From a virus, in IMG/VR virus record IMGVR_UViG_3300031576_000066, positions 1 through 50,369 of that record: a DNA stretch of 50,369 nucleotides; one strand, given 5' to 3'. Below, piece after piece: positions 8,219-16,786 of this stretch. The number at the start of each line of letters is the position of its first letter. The stretch's first letter is position 1. The translations under genes and the position numbers were made by a program. Below the pieces are notes generated by a model. It searched no databases. It saw only the letters and a program-made list of their open reading frames with translations, and had not been told where the DNA came from.

Positions 8219-8930
8219 CCCGAACGAAAAGAAAGACCCGGCCGATCCGAAGCCTGGCGATCCACCCGCTAAGAAACCGCCTCAATCCCCAACGGCAGGG
8301 GACCCAGACGCCGGTAAACCCGAGGCGACTTTCACGCAGGCGGATCTGGACCGCATCGCTGGCACCGCGCGCAAAGACGGCAAGAGCGCCGAGCGCGCTG
8401 CGCTTTTGCAGGCTCTGGGCGTAGACAGCCTTGAGGCCGCACAAGTCGCCATCAAGGCCGCAGACGATGCCAAGCGTGCGCAGATGTCCGAATCTGAAAG
8501 GCTCAAGACAGACAAAGAGGCCGCGGAAAAACGGGCCACAGACGCGGAAGCCGCCCGCCAGCGCTCTGACGCCGAACGGCTACAGGCGCTGATGGAGTCG
8601 GAGATCGTCTCTCTGGCTTCGTCCGATCAAGAGTGGGGCCGCTTCGCCAATCCCAAGGCCGTTGTCAAGCTGATCGAAACCAAAGCGATCAAGTTTGAGG
8701 ATGGGCAGTGGGTTGGAGTCGAGGCCGCCCTCAAAAATCTCGCCGAGAAAGAGACATGGACGCTCGCCCCGAAGGGCGGAGGCACTCAGACCAACATCGG
8801 AATCACCAACGGCAAGAAGACAGTCGGTGCCCGCACCGACGATGACCGCCGCGCTGAGTATTTTGGCGGCGGCAAACGCCGGACATTCTTTGAGCCATCC
8901 CCGGATGGCGTTCGTGGTCGAGAAAAGTAA
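8202..8930 (+). CDS. Capsid scaffolding protein (putative)
   Basis: 242 residues just before the major capsid gene. The N-terminus is Pro/Asp/Lys-rich and likely disordered; residues about 45-150 are an Ala/Glu/Lys/Arg-rich helical stretch (RAALLQALGVDSLEAA, EAARQRSDAERLQALME) as in phage scaffolds; the basic C-terminus, with GGGKRRTFFEP, would contact the shell. Scaffolds guide capsid assembly and then leave or are cleaved. I chose the ATG at 8202; the frame is open further upstream inside the previous gene. Called by position and composition. Confidence 0.8.
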   Translation: MADATDPNEKKDPADPKPGDPPAKKPPQSPTAGDPDAGKPEATFTQADLDRIAGTARKDGKSAERAALLQALGVDSLEAAQVAIKAADDAKRAQMSESERLKTDKEAAEKRATDAEAARQRSDAERLQALMESEIVSLASSDQEWGRFANPKAVVKLIETKAIKFEDGQWVGVEAALKNLAEKETWTLAPKGGGTQTNIGITNGKKTVGARTDDDRRAEYFGGGKRRTFFEPSPDGVRGREK

Positions 8931-8948
8931 CCGACCGTAATCCCCGCT

Positions 8949-8971
8949 CCTTTGCGCCACAGGCGCAAAGG
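8949..8971 (+). promoter_or_regulatory. Perfect hairpin in the capsid gene leader
   Basis: CCTTTGCGCC and GGCGCAAAGG form a perfect 10-bp stem with a 3-base loop (ACA), 25 bases before the capsid ATG and just before AGGAGATAAGGAGG. There is no T run, so it is not a terminator. It could protect or process the capsid mRNA, helping the capsid be made more than the scaffold. Confidence 0.6.
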
Positions 8972-8996
8972 TCAGGAGATAAGGAGGTAAGACCCA

Positions 8997-9845
8997 ATGG
9001 CTATTACCACTGTCGCCAGCCTCAACAGCCTCTTCAATCTGATCTACGAAGACGCGCTGTTTGTGGCTCGCGAAACCAACCTGATGACGGCCTTGGTGCG
9101 GAACTTCAGCGCCAAGGGCTGGATGGCGCGCAAGCTGTCCATCCGCCCGCAGATCACGGCTCAGGCTAAGGCGGAGGGCATTGACTTCGCCAACCCCACC
9201 ACGTTTGGCTTGACCGAGAAAGCCACGCTCACGCCCGCAACGATCATGGCGCAAGTCCTGCTCACAGATGAGGACGTGGATACCGATCCCAATGCCGCCG
9301 TGCAGGACGCCTCTCAGGAACTCGGTGGCTCCATCGCCACCAAGATCGACAAAGACTTGGTAGGGGACTTCACCAGCTTCACCACGGACGTGGGTCCGGG
9401 CGCCGCACAGACCGCCACGATTGCGAAAGCCGCCAAGGGTGTGAGCGTGCTCCGCAACTCGCTGGCGCCGAACCCGCTCTACGTGGTTTGGCATCCCTAC
9501 CACTGGCACGACCTCTGGGTTGAGCTGGGCCAGCCAGCGGCGAACTTTGCCCTGCTGGGTGACATCGCCAACCAGGCGCTCAAAGATTTCTTCGTAGGTG
9601 TCTGGATCAACATCCAGCACTTCACGAGCGCCAACATCATCCCCGATGCCGGCGATGATGCCGTTTCCGGCATCTTCAACACCAACGCTCTGGGATTCGA
9701 CTCCCGCAAGGCTCCCACGATGGAAGATGAGCGCGATGCTTCCCGCCTGGCGACCGAGTTGAACATGAGCGCGGGTTATGCGCACGGCGTTCTTCGCACT
9801 GAGTTTGGTGTGAAGTACACCGCCGACGCCGCGACACCCACGTAA
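8997..9845 (+). CDS. Major capsid protein (HK97-fold, putative)
   Basis: 282 residues, preceded by a very strong ribosome site (AAGGAGG) as expected for the most abundant virion protein. The N-terminal segment around ETNLMTALVRNFSAKGW and IRPQITAQAKAEGIDF fits the N-arm and E-loop region of HK97-fold shell proteins, followed by a helical spine (DASQELGGSIATKIDKDLV) and a conserved-looking WHPYHWHDLW. Its place after the scaffold and before a small beta-rich protein supports the call. Which capsid subfamily it belongs to cannot be settled by eye. Confidence 0.85.
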   Translation: MAITTVASLNSLFNLIYEDALFVARETNLMTALVRNFSAKGWMARKLSIRPQITAQAKAEGIDFANPTTFGLTEKATLTPATIMAQVLLTDEDVDTDPNAAVQDASQELGGSIATKIDKDLVGDFTSFTTDVGPGAAQTATIAKAAKGVSVLRNSLAPNPLYVVWHPYHWHDLWVELGQPAANFALLGDIANQALKDFFVGVWINIQHFTSANIIPDAGDDAVSGIFNTNALGFDSRKAPTMEDERDASRLATELNMSAGYAHGVLRTEFGVKYTADAATPT

Positions 9846-9876
9846 GCAAGGGCTGACACCCAAAGGAGAAATTGAC

Positions 9877-10284
9877 ATGAGCGTTTTGAGTGGACGCCCC
9901 TTCCCGATAGCGATCCAGATCACCGACCCCGGCGCGGACATGCGCATCCCGCTTTTGCGCGTGCCTACAGGACACACCTACACGGTTGAGCGTTGCGACA
10001 TCGTTCCTGATACGACCGCCGCCGCCTCCACTGCCAACTATTGGGAGGCCGCGTTGGAAAACGCCGGCGTCTCAGGCACGGCGCAAGCCGTGATCAGCGG
10101 AACGGCAGGCGGCACGGCAGGCTGGGTGCTCAACACGCCGCAGAATGTCACCATCACCGCAGGCTCTGGCGACCTGACCGAAGGGCAGTACCTGAACCTC
10201 AAGTACAACGAGGAAGGCACCATCGCCCCAGGCCGTTTCACCGTGTTCCTTGAGGTCGTGGACGGCATCGGTTCCAAGGCGTAA
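9877..10284 (+). CDS. Putative capsid decoration or accessory head protein
   Basis: 135 residues, mostly predicted beta strand with many Gly, Thr and Ala (AVISGTAGGTAGWVLN, VTITAGSGDLTEGQYL). Small beta-rich proteins placed directly after the major capsid gene often bind the capsid surface as cement or decoration proteins, or act as head fibres. GGAGA precedes the ATG. No specific family is recognised, so the role is from position. Confidence 0.55.
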   Translation: MSVLSGRPFPIAIQITDPGADMRIPLLRVPTGHTYTVERCDIVPDTTAAASTANYWEAALENAGVSGTAQAVISGTAGGTAGWVLNTPQNVTITAGSGDLTEGQYLNLKYNEEGTIAPGRFTVFLEVVDGIGSKA

Positions 10285-10318
10285 GAGAGCTGGTACAGGC
10301 TCAAGCCTGATAGACAGC

Positions 10319-10384
10319 AGGGCGGGGGTGAACCCCGAACGGGCAATGCTGCGCGACTCCCGGCGCGCACGCATCCCCCGCCCT
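10319..10384 (+). promoter_or_regulatory. Long GC-rich stem in the spacer before the glycan cassette
   Basis: AGGGCGGGGG (10319-10328) pairs perfectly with CCCCCGCCCT (10375-10384), enclosing an inner GCGCG/CGCGC hairpin. There is no T run. It lies in the 144-base gap between the decoration gene and the first glycosyltransferase, where it could act as a 3' stabiliser for the capsid transcript or a partial block to transcription. Confidence 0.5.
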
Positions 10385-10428
10385 TCAAACACCAAAGCCG
10401 GGAGAGCCACCGGGAGGGGCTTCAGGCA

Positions 10429-11610
10429 ATGCGTATCCTACTTTACTCAAATCCGATCTGGGGGAAAACAGGTTATAGCTCAGCAGCTAAACACCTGCTC
10501 ACGCACCTTAACAACTTAGGTCACGAAGTGGCTATGTTCGTCAACTACGGACTCAAGGGTGGCGCTATCAGTGCCGATGGAATGGTGTTTTACCCGACCT
10601 ACATTGATGTCTGGGGAAACGACCTCATGCAGGCCCACGCCAATGACTTCCGCGCCGATCTGATCATCACGATCTATGACGCCTGGCCGCTCAAGTTCGA
10701 GAAGTTCACCACGCCCACCGCGGCCTGGGCGCCGATTGACCACCAGCCGGCGCCTGACGATGTGCTCAAGGCTCTGACGCACGCCAACTGGCCGATCTCG
10801 TTCAGCGAGTTTGGGCAGGGCGAACTTGTGAAAGCCGGCCTGAAGGATGCACGCTTCATCCCGCTAGGCGTGGATTGTGAAGTCTACAAGCCTCTCCCGC
10901 AGGCAGAAGCTCGCGACCGGCTGGGACTGCCTCAAGGCAAATTCATCGTGGGAATGGTGGGGACCAACGTCACCTACCCCACGCGCAAGTGCATCCCGCA
11001 AGTGCTGGCGGCCTTCCAGCGTTTCAACGAGTGCTACCCGGACTCTCTGCTCTATCTGCACACCGAGGAAACAGGGCAACAGGGCAAGGGCATCAAAGTA
11101 TCGTCACTGCTCAATAACCTGAACCTTGGGCCGGATAAGGTAAGGCTCTGTGACCAGTATCACAACGCGATTGGCTTTCCAGAGTCGTACATGGTGGACG
11201 TTTACAACGCCATTGACCTGCTCGCACAGCCCAGCATGTCGGAGGGCTTCGGCCTTCCGATTATCGAAGCGCAAGCCTGCGGCACGCTCGTGCTCACCAA
11301 TGATTGCACCTCCATGACCGAACTATTGGCCGGTGGCTGGCTCATCACAGATTACGAGCGCTGGTGGTCCCAGCAAATGGCCTGGCAGGTCATCCCGCAC
11401 GAGAAAGCCATCATCGAGGCCTTCGAGGACGCCTACCGGTTGAAGCACGGCCATGAGCGCGAACCGGACGGCGGCGAATGGACCAAGCGTAAGACGACCG
11501 CACGGCAGTACACGGTTGCCGGCTACGACTTCAAGACGCAGATCGCGCCCAGGTGGACTCAATTTCTGACAGAGATTGAGCCGGAGTTAGCCATCCCTGT
11601 AAAGGCGTAG
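10429..11610 (+). CDS. Glycosyltransferase, GT4-like (GT-B fold)
   Basis: 393 residues. The N-terminus starts with a Rossmann-like strand (MRILLYSNPIWGKTGYSSAA) typical of sugar-acceptor domains. The C-terminal half has the GT4 donor-site signature EGFGLPIIEA near residue 270, with the paired Glu of the EX7E motif, followed by CGTLVLTNDCTSMTELL. It would transfer a sugar from a nucleotide donor; acceptor unknown. It opens a four-gene cassette of sugar and methyl transferases placed between the capsid and tail-fibre genes. Confidence 0.88.
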   Translation: MRILLYSNPIWGKTGYSSAAKHLLTHLNNLGHEVAMFVNYGLKGGAISADGMVFYPTYIDVWGNDLMQAHANDFRADLIITIYDAWPLKFEKFTTPTAAWAPIDHQPAPDDVLKALTHANWPISFSEFGQGELVKAGLKDARFIPLGVDCEVYKPLPQAEARDRLGLPQGKFIVGMVGTNVTYPTRKCIPQVLAAFQRFNECYPDSLLYLHTEETGQQGKGIKVSSLLNNLNLGPDKVRLCDQYHNAIGFPESYMVDVYNAIDLLAQPSMSEGFGLPIIEAQACGTLVLTNDCTSMTELLAGGWLITDYERWWSQQMAWQVIPHEKAIIEAFEDAYRLKHGHEREPDGGEWTKRKTTARQYTVAGYDFKTQIAPRWTQFLTEIEPELAIPVKA

Positions 11611-11613
11611 GAC

Positions 11614-12345
11614 ATGCCCACCGAGTTTGAAACACTGCGCGCCCAGGCCGTAGACGGCACACACCTGCCGCTCTCAAAGAACCTGCTTGAGTCATTCCCG
11701 CGCCTGGTGGCCAATCCAGGCATAAGCCCGCGCACAGACCTGCATTACCAGGACTATGACTTACGCGGTGCCATCGCCTGCACCGCCGCTGAGGCCAACA
11801 TTCTCGACCACCTGGCCTTTTACGCTGGTCCGAAGTATGCGGTTGAAATCGGCTCGGCGACCGGCTGGAGCACAGCGCACATCGCGCAATCGTGCAACCT
11901 GGTCTGTATCGACCCGTTCACCGAGGTGAAGCCGCGGATTGACGGACTCAACCCAGCCATGCGCTTTTGGGAAAACATCGAGGCCTGCGGGCTGGATAAC
12001 AAGGTGGAGCTAATCAGACTCCCATCCCCTGAAGCGCTCGACCACCTGAGCGACCAGGTTGATTTTGCCTTCGTGGACGGACATCACGGAGATGGGCAGC
12101 CGCTCAGAGATGCACAGGGGTTGCTCCATCACCTGACCGATCATGCTCTGGTGGTCTGGCACGACTCTGAGCTAAGGGATGTTAGGGAGGCCATCACCTT
12201 CATGCAACGCGATGGATGGGTTTCGCGCGGACTCCTTACTTCCAATTGGCTGGTCGTCATGTGGCGCAGGGGCAGACAACCGGACTGGTGGGAGATGGTC
12301 GTAAAACTCGTGAACGGCAAGGGCCTCTTGATGGAGGCTCCATGA
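11614..12345 (+). CDS. Class I SAM-dependent methyltransferase (Methyltransf_24-like)
   Basis: 243 residues. Motif I is VEIGSATGWSTAHIA near residue 76, followed by the acidic strand-2 end CIDPF and a later FAFVDGHHGDGQP, the pattern of the Methyltransf_24 family common in glycan and natural-product clusters. It would methylate a sugar or other small group using S-adenosylmethionine. It starts three bases after the GT4 gene and its stop overlaps the next ATG, so it is co-translated with the glycosyltransferases, which suggests methylation of the same glycan. Confidence 0.82.
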   Translation: MPTEFETLRAQAVDGTHLPLSKNLLESFPRLVANPGISPRTDLHYQDYDLRGAIACTAAEANILDHLAFYAGPKYAVEIGSATGWSTAHIAQSCNLVCIDPFTEVKPRIDGLNPAMRFWENIEACGLDNKVELIRLPSPEALDHLSDQVDFAFVDGHHGDGQPLRDAQGLLHHLTDHALVVWHDSELRDVREAITFMQRDGWVSRGLLTSNWLVVMWRRGRQPDWWEMVVKLVNGKGLLMEAP

Positions 12346-13028
12346 AGATCGTCGCCTGCATCACCACACGCAACGAGGCGCGCTCAATTGGCTTGCTGGT
12401 GGGAAAGCTGATCGCTGGCGACTTTGACGCCGTGCTCGTCGTTGACGACGCCAGCACCGACGGCACCGCCGAGATAGCGAAGAACGATGGGGCGATGGTA
12501 TTCAATAACAAGCGGCGGCTGGGCATGGCGGCAAGCATCCTGCTTGGCTGGCGTTTGGCGCTATCGCTGGATGCTGGACTCGTTTTGCAGATTGACGCGG
12601 GCGGTTCGCACAACCCGGTGGACGCCTGGAAGTTTATCTCGCCCGGCTTCGCCCAGCCTGCCGATCTGGTCATCGGCTCGCGCTTTTGCAAGGGGGCGCG
12701 GTACGTGGGTCGGTCTTGGCGGGCAGTGATGAGCAGGGCGGCGGCGGTCGCCTGCAATTTGGCCCAGCCTGGCGCGCGCTGGTCAGACTGGACATCGGGA
12801 TACCGGGCCTACTCCGCGCTGGCATTACGGGTATTGACGGAGAGGGCCTACCGGAGTCGGATGCACGGCTTCCAGATTGAGACGCTGGCGAGGGCAGGCG
12901 CGGCGGGCTTGAGCATCACAGAAGTGCCCATCACCTACACCGCCGGCGAGTCGGCCTTCAACAGTCAGATCGCCGCCGAGTGTTTTAGAGCCTGGTGGGA
13001 TGTGATGCGCGCCAGACTGGAAAGATAA
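12342..13028 (+). CDS. Glycosyltransferase, GT2 family (dolichol-phosphate mannosyltransferase-like)
   Basis: 228 residues with the GT-A features: a start of VACITTRNEA, VVDDASTDGT near residue 33 for the nucleotide, QIDAGGSHNP near 83 in place of the usual DADxxHxP, and GSRF near 111. The later SDWTSGYRAY matches DPM-type enzymes. I see no C-terminal membrane span. ATGA overlap with the methyltransferase gene. The DAD to DAG change in the metal motif is worth noting, since the second Asp normally helps bind the metal ion. Confidence 0.85.
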   Translation: MKIVACITTRNEARSIGLLVGKLIAGDFDAVLVVDDASTDGTAEIAKNDGAMVFNNKRRLGMAASILLGWRLALSLDAGLVLQIDAGGSHNPVDAWKFISPGFAQPADLVIGSRFCKGARYVGRSWRAVMSRAAAVACNLAQPGARWSDWTSGYRAYSALALRVLTERAYRSRMHGFQIETLARAGAAGLSITEVPITYTAGESAFNSQIAAECFRAWWDVMRARLER

Positions 13029-13032
13029 CGAG

Positions 13033-13752
13033 ATGAGGATCGCGCTTGGCTCAATCTTCCGCAATTCAACCGGCTCACTGGAGCGCTATTTCAGGCAGGT
13101 CGAAGCGTTGGCGGTGCAACTGAGAAGCCGGGGCGACACGCTCAGGCTGATTCTGGCCGAGGGGGACAGCATAGACGGCACGTATGACGAACTGCATTAC
13201 CACCTGGACTCGCGGGAGGGAGCGATCAACATGCACGACAGCAAGTTGATCCAGGTCAACCACGGCGGGCCGGTCTTTGGCAGTGTGAACGATGAGCAGA
13301 GGTGGCGGAACATCTCCAAGGTCTGCAACGACCTGCTCGATCTGGTGACGCCGCAGGATGACATCCTGATCTATGTGGAGAGTGACCTGATCTGGCAGCC
13401 CGTCAGCATGACGGCCCTGATCGACTTGGCCGAACTCTCGCGCTTCGATGTCGTCGTTCCCATGTGCCTGGCAGAGGGCACTGACCGCTTCTATGACATC
13501 TGGGGACACCGGCGCAGGGGTCTGGGCTTCCGGCCAGAACCGCCCTATCACCCGGACCTTGAGTTGCACAGGGGATACACGGCCCTGGGGATGGATAGCG
13601 CGGGCAGTTGCTTGGTGATGAAAGGGCACGTCGCGCTCAACACGCGCTTTGACCCGCCCGAGCACGGCATTGTGGGCTGGTGTGAGGACATCCGCCGCAA
13701 GGGTTACAGCATCTGGCTCCAGCCAGCGGTGAAGGTCGAGCACCCGATATAG
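13033..13752 (+). CDS. Putative glycosyltransferase, GT-A fold (GT2 / Anp1-like)
   Basis: 239 residues. It begins RIALGSIFRN, then a helix, LILAEGDSIDGTYDEL, and YVESDLIW near residue 114, which can serve as the DxD-type metal motif. FDVVVPMC and the end CEDIRRKGYSIWL also fit GT-A sugar transferases. It sits four bases after the GT2 gene as the last enzyme of the cassette. Substrate unknown; family placement is less certain than for the two upstream transferases. Confidence 0.7.
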   Translation: MRIALGSIFRNSTGSLERYFRQVEALAVQLRSRGDTLRLILAEGDSIDGTYDELHYHLDSREGAINMHDSKLIQVNHGGPVFGSVNDEQRWRNISKVCNDLLDLVTPQDDILIYVESDLIWQPVSMTALIDLAELSRFDVVVPMCLAEGTDRFYDIWGHRRRGLGFRPEPPYHPDLELHRGYTALGMDSAGSCLVMKGHVALNTRFDPPEHGIVGWCEDIRRKGYSIWLQPAVKVEHPI

Positions 13753-13760
13753 GAGGCAGT

Positions 13761-13943
13761 ATGGCAGAGCAAGCCAAAGCACCGCGCAAGTACATCCTCA
13801 TCAAAGGCGAGGAAACCGTCGAAGTTCTGGAGGGGCGCGAGGGGCGGCGCGACCAACTGATTCAGTACGGCTACGAGTGGACCAACAAGGCGGAGTTTGA
13901 GCCGACCGATAAACCCGCGCCAACTCGGTCGGATAAGAAGTAG
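13761..13943 (+). CDS. Small charged hypothetical protein (60 aa)
   Basis: Excellent ribosome site (AGGAGG, five bases before the ATG). The product begins with a short Lys-rich segment, then a likely beta hairpin (KYILIKGEETVEVLEGREGR), and ends Pro/Lys-rich. Not a family I recognise. Between the glycan cassette and the fibre genes; could be a minor virion component. Confidence 0.6.
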   Translation: MAEQAKAPRKYILIKGEETVEVLEGREGRRDQLIQYGYEWTNKAEFEPTDKPAPTRSDKK

Positions 13944-13967
13944 CACTGTTGTGGGGTGATGATCTAA

Positions 13968-14546
13968 ATGGCGATTCATTGGTATCTGCTCCCGTTCGAT
14001 AGTGCCACCAGCTCTCCCAAGCATCTGGAGCCGCCGGAGAATGGCGACCGCTGGGATAGCAAGCGTTATTTTCACGGCGACGCGGCCAGCTATGTGGCGC
14101 TGGTCAAAGCGGACATCAGCGATGTGCGCCACGCGCTGATTGCGGCGGATGTAGAGTGTGTGGTGCTTCCCGACCCGGATACCACCGTTCTGCCGGGTCA
14201 ACTCACAGTCATTCAAAACGTTCTCGAAGCACGGCATATACCGTCCGGCTGGGTCGCGGCGGGAATGACATTCCGACAAGTCTATCGGCGGGTTGCGTTG
14301 ATGGGTATCCTGTGGATGCGCTTTCGTGGCCGCACGCTGGGAGCTAATGTTTTTGGCGGCGGGGTGACGCTGGAGACGGCTGTCGCCAGCTTGCCAGTCA
14401 ATGTGCGCCAATCGTTAGCCGACATCGCGGATGAGTTTCAGATCGACCGCGCCGGCGTGGTGACGGTACGCGATGCGCTCGCGGCCTGGTATCAGTCGCC
14501 GGTCATTCAGGCTATGCCGATCATGATCTTGGGGGAGAGTCTGTAA
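13968..14546 (+). CDS. Hypothetical protein, start of the fibre block
   Basis: 192 residues beginning AIHWYLLPFDSATSSPKHLE, with a mid-region VRHALIAADVECVVLPDPD and a helical C-terminus. GGGGTGAT precedes the ATG. Its TAA overlaps the next ATG, so it is coupled to the putative fibre or adhesin genes downstream. I do not recognise the family; a virion role is inferred from context. Confidence 0.6.
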   Translation: MAIHWYLLPFDSATSSPKHLEPPENGDRWDSKRYFHGDAASYVALVKADISDVRHALIAADVECVVLPDPDTTVLPGQLTVIQNVLEARHIPSGWVAAGMTFRQVYRRVALMGILWMRFRGRTLGANVFGGGVTLETAVASLPVNVRQSLADIADEFQIDRAGVVTVRDALAAWYQSPVIQAMPIMILGESL

Positions 14547-15358
14547 TGCCCTTCCCAACGCTCGGAATCCTGGACGCCTTCACCCGCGCCGATCAAGACC
14601 CGGATACCGGAGCGTTGTGGGGCGGCGGGGTTGAAACAGCGGGCATCGGGCATCGTATCCTGAGCAATCAGGCGGCGCGCACGGCGGGATCGAATTTCGG
14701 TTCACGGACGGCCTCGATCTATGGCCCGAATTGCGAAGCCTACGTTTCTATTCCCACGTTTCCAGTTCTCACCGGCGATCTCGTTCGCCTTGTTTGCAGA
14801 ACGCAGGAGGTGGGCGGATTCAATTGGGATGGCTATGAGGCGCATATCGATGTGAATACGGCCGGCAATGAAACGCTCCGCATCCGGGAAGTTCTTAATC
14901 AGGCTCCCACCACGCTCGCCAGTGATACCACGCGCAACATGGCTTCTGGCGATAAGCTGGGCTTTGAATGTATTGGCACGGCTTTGAAGCTCTATAACGT
15001 CGAGGGCGGCGGGGCCTGGACAGAGCGGGTCAGTACGACCGATGCGACTTACTCTGTTGCAAACTATATGGGGATGATCCTCGTCGAAGCAGTGGCGACC
15101 GCCCGCCTGGACGACTTTGGCGGCGGTGAGCTGTCGCCCACCTATGAGCAGGAAGGCTACCGTTTTCGGAATGACGACGGCAATGAAAGCGCGGCCACCT
15201 GGCTGGCGGCGCAAGATACAAACATTACTCGCGCGGCTTTGATCAACACGCGACTGCGAACGTTGACCGATACGGCGGGCGGCGATCCGCCGTCACGACG
15301 GCTCAAACAGAAGTATCGCAGAGCGGGCGATGACGGCTGGCGCGATCTAAAGGCATAG
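14546..15358 (+). CDS. Putative virion adhesin with jelly-roll-like domain
   Basis: 270 residues. Residues 1-195 read as a beta-sandwich: FTRADQDPDTGALW, repeated short strands, DGYEAHIDVNTAGNETLRI and ARLDDFGGGEL resemble concanavalin/laminin-G-type folds of phage surface proteins. The last 70 residues (YRFRNDDGNESAATWLAAQ, RLKQKYRRAGDDGW) look like a separate attachment module. Likely exposed on the virion and binding host glycans. Family assignment is by fold-like pattern only. Confidence 0.55.
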   Translation: MPFPTLGILDAFTRADQDPDTGALWGGGVETAGIGHRILSNQAARTAGSNFGSRTASIYGPNCEAYVSIPTFPVLTGDLVRLVCRTQEVGGFNWDGYEAHIDVNTAGNETLRIREVLNQAPTTLASDTTRNMASGDKLGFECIGTALKLYNVEGGGAWTERVSTTDATYSVANYMGMILVEAVATARLDDFGGGELSPTYEQEGYRFRNDDGNESAATWLAAQDTNITRAALINTRLRTLTDTAGGDPPSRRLKQKYRRAGDDGWRDLKA

Positions 15359-15361
15359 ACG

Positions 15362-16339
15362 ATGGCCTGGAAACTCCCCGACAAAGGCGAAGGCGACAAC
15401 GACTTGCAGAGCACACCCTTCCGGGAGTATTTTGATGTGCTCGTGGCGGGCCTCAGTGGTATAGATTGCGTGCTGTCCGGCGGGGTCGTCACGGGCGGGG
15501 CCGATATGACCCCGGCCGTCGCCAAATGCGCGGTGCTGAGTAACGGCACGCTGTTTGCTGTGGCCGCCGCTGATGTGACCATATCAGCGGCGGATGCGAC
15601 CAACCCGCGCCTGGACCTGATTGTAGTGAACTCGTCCGGCGCGTTGGCGGTGCGGGCGGGGACCGCGGCGGCAAACCCCAAACCGCCCGCCCGCACTGCG
15701 AACGATGTAGTGCTGGCGGTGGTCTATGTACCTCCCAATGACACTGCGATTGCGACCACCCAAATTGTCGATATGCGCGTGATGCGTGAGCGCGGTCCGA
15801 TCTGCATCTACAAGACGACCACCGCAGAAGTCACTAATACCACCGCCGCCGCTATCGAAGCCCTGAACAAAGCCAATGCGGGCGTCACGATTCCGAGCGG
15901 TCTATTCCTGGCCGGCCGCATCTTGCGCGTGCGTTTGGGCGGCAACCTATTACTCAACTCTGGCACTTCAACGGTGCGCTTCGCGGTGCTGTACGGCGGC
16001 ACAACGATGTTTTCAGTCATCTCAGGCGCATCTTCTAATAGCGCCAACCGGCGTGCCTGGTGGCTGGATTTTGACCTCACCGCTCAAGGCAATGCTGATC
16101 AGTCGGTTGTGGGGCATGGAGAAGTTCAAGACCCGGCCTTGACGCCGGTAGCTCCCACCAACGGTATCGGGAACCTGTTTAGCGGCACAGGCACGACGGA
16201 AGGGCCAGCGCCGTTCTCTGGTTCAGCGGCGGTTGACTCGGACGCGGCCAATCGCCTTCTGTCGGTGCAGGTCACTTTTTCGGTGAGCAACGCGGCGGTT
16301 GAGTTGGTGGTGGAGTCGGCAACGGTGGAGATCGAATAA
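15362..16339 (+). CDS. Putative tail fibre / baseplate-type structural protein
   Basis: 325 residues. The N-terminal 140, with GGVVTGGADMTPAVAKCAVL, NPRLDLIVVNSSGALAVR and VYVPPNDTAIATTQIVDMRV, follow the pattern of fibre-attachment domains near baseplates. The C-terminal part is beta-rich (ILRVRLGGNLLLNSGTSTVR) and would be the distal knob. It begins four bases after the previous stop and has no strong Shine-Dalgarno, so translation is probably coupled. Confidence 0.6.
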   Translation: MAWKLPDKGEGDNDLQSTPFREYFDVLVAGLSGIDCVLSGGVVTGGADMTPAVAKCAVLSNGTLFAVAAADVTISAADATNPRLDLIVVNSSGALAVRAGTAAANPKPPARTANDVVLAVVYVPPNDTAIATTQIVDMRVMRERGPICIYKTTTAEVTNTTAAAIEALNKANAGVTIPSGLFLAGRILRVRLGGNLLLNSGTSTVRFAVLYGGTTMFSVISGASSNSANRRAWWLDFDLTAQGNADQSVVGHGEVQDPALTPVAPTNGIGNLFSGTGTTEGPAPFSGSAAVDSDAANRLLSVQVTFSVSNAAVELVVESATVEIE

Positions 16340-16786
16340 ATGCCAATGTCGGAAGGCCCCGGTTTTTTGTTTGGGAGTCCAAATTCCTTCATGGGTTATG
16401 GCGCTATGGGTGCTCCTGATACGGTAGCGGCCTTCATCCTGTCTGCGAGTGCGAACATTGCGGCGGGGGGTGAAAATACGACCGCTCAATTGACGGCCCC
16501 AGCGAGTGGGACGTTTGGAGGGGGTCGCATTCAGGATGATGAGAATCCAGGGGATGCTGTTGACCCGGCGAGCAATCAATACCGCGAGGATGAGTGGTGT
16601 ATGCAAGCAACAGCGGCGGCGATTGTTGGGGCGGTGTATGAGTTTCGATTGGTCTTTGATAACGAAGACCTGTTTGATACTTACACCGTCACGCCGCAGT
16701 GGACGATTGCGGCAACAGGCAAGGGGATTCCGCCTGGACTCATTCGCCGTCCGAATCGTTCCGAAATAAGGAGAGTCTATGGGTAG
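16340..16786 (+). CDS. Hypothetical virion-associated protein
   Basis: 148 residues with a Gly/Phe/Pro-rich start (GPGFLFGSPNSFMGYGAMG) and a beta-rich body containing ATAAAIVGAVYEFRLVFDN. Starts directly after the preceding TAA and overlaps the next gene by eight bases. The domain resembles small beta-sandwich proteins of fibre clusters, but I cannot name a family. Confidence 0.55.
   Translation: MPMSEGPGFLFGSPNSFMGYGAMGAPDTVAAFILSASANIAAGGENTTAQLTAPASGTFGGGRIQDDENPGDAVDPASNQYREDEWCMQATAAAIVGAVYEFRLVFDNEDLFDTYTVTPQWTIAATGKGIPPGLIRRPNRSEIRRVYG

Noticed and set aside
8580-9977. A 465-codon open frame on the - strand over scaffold and capsid genes
   Set aside because: It is antisense to two well-supported head genes, has no ribosome site or plausible domain, and long shadow frames are common in GC-rich coding DNA.
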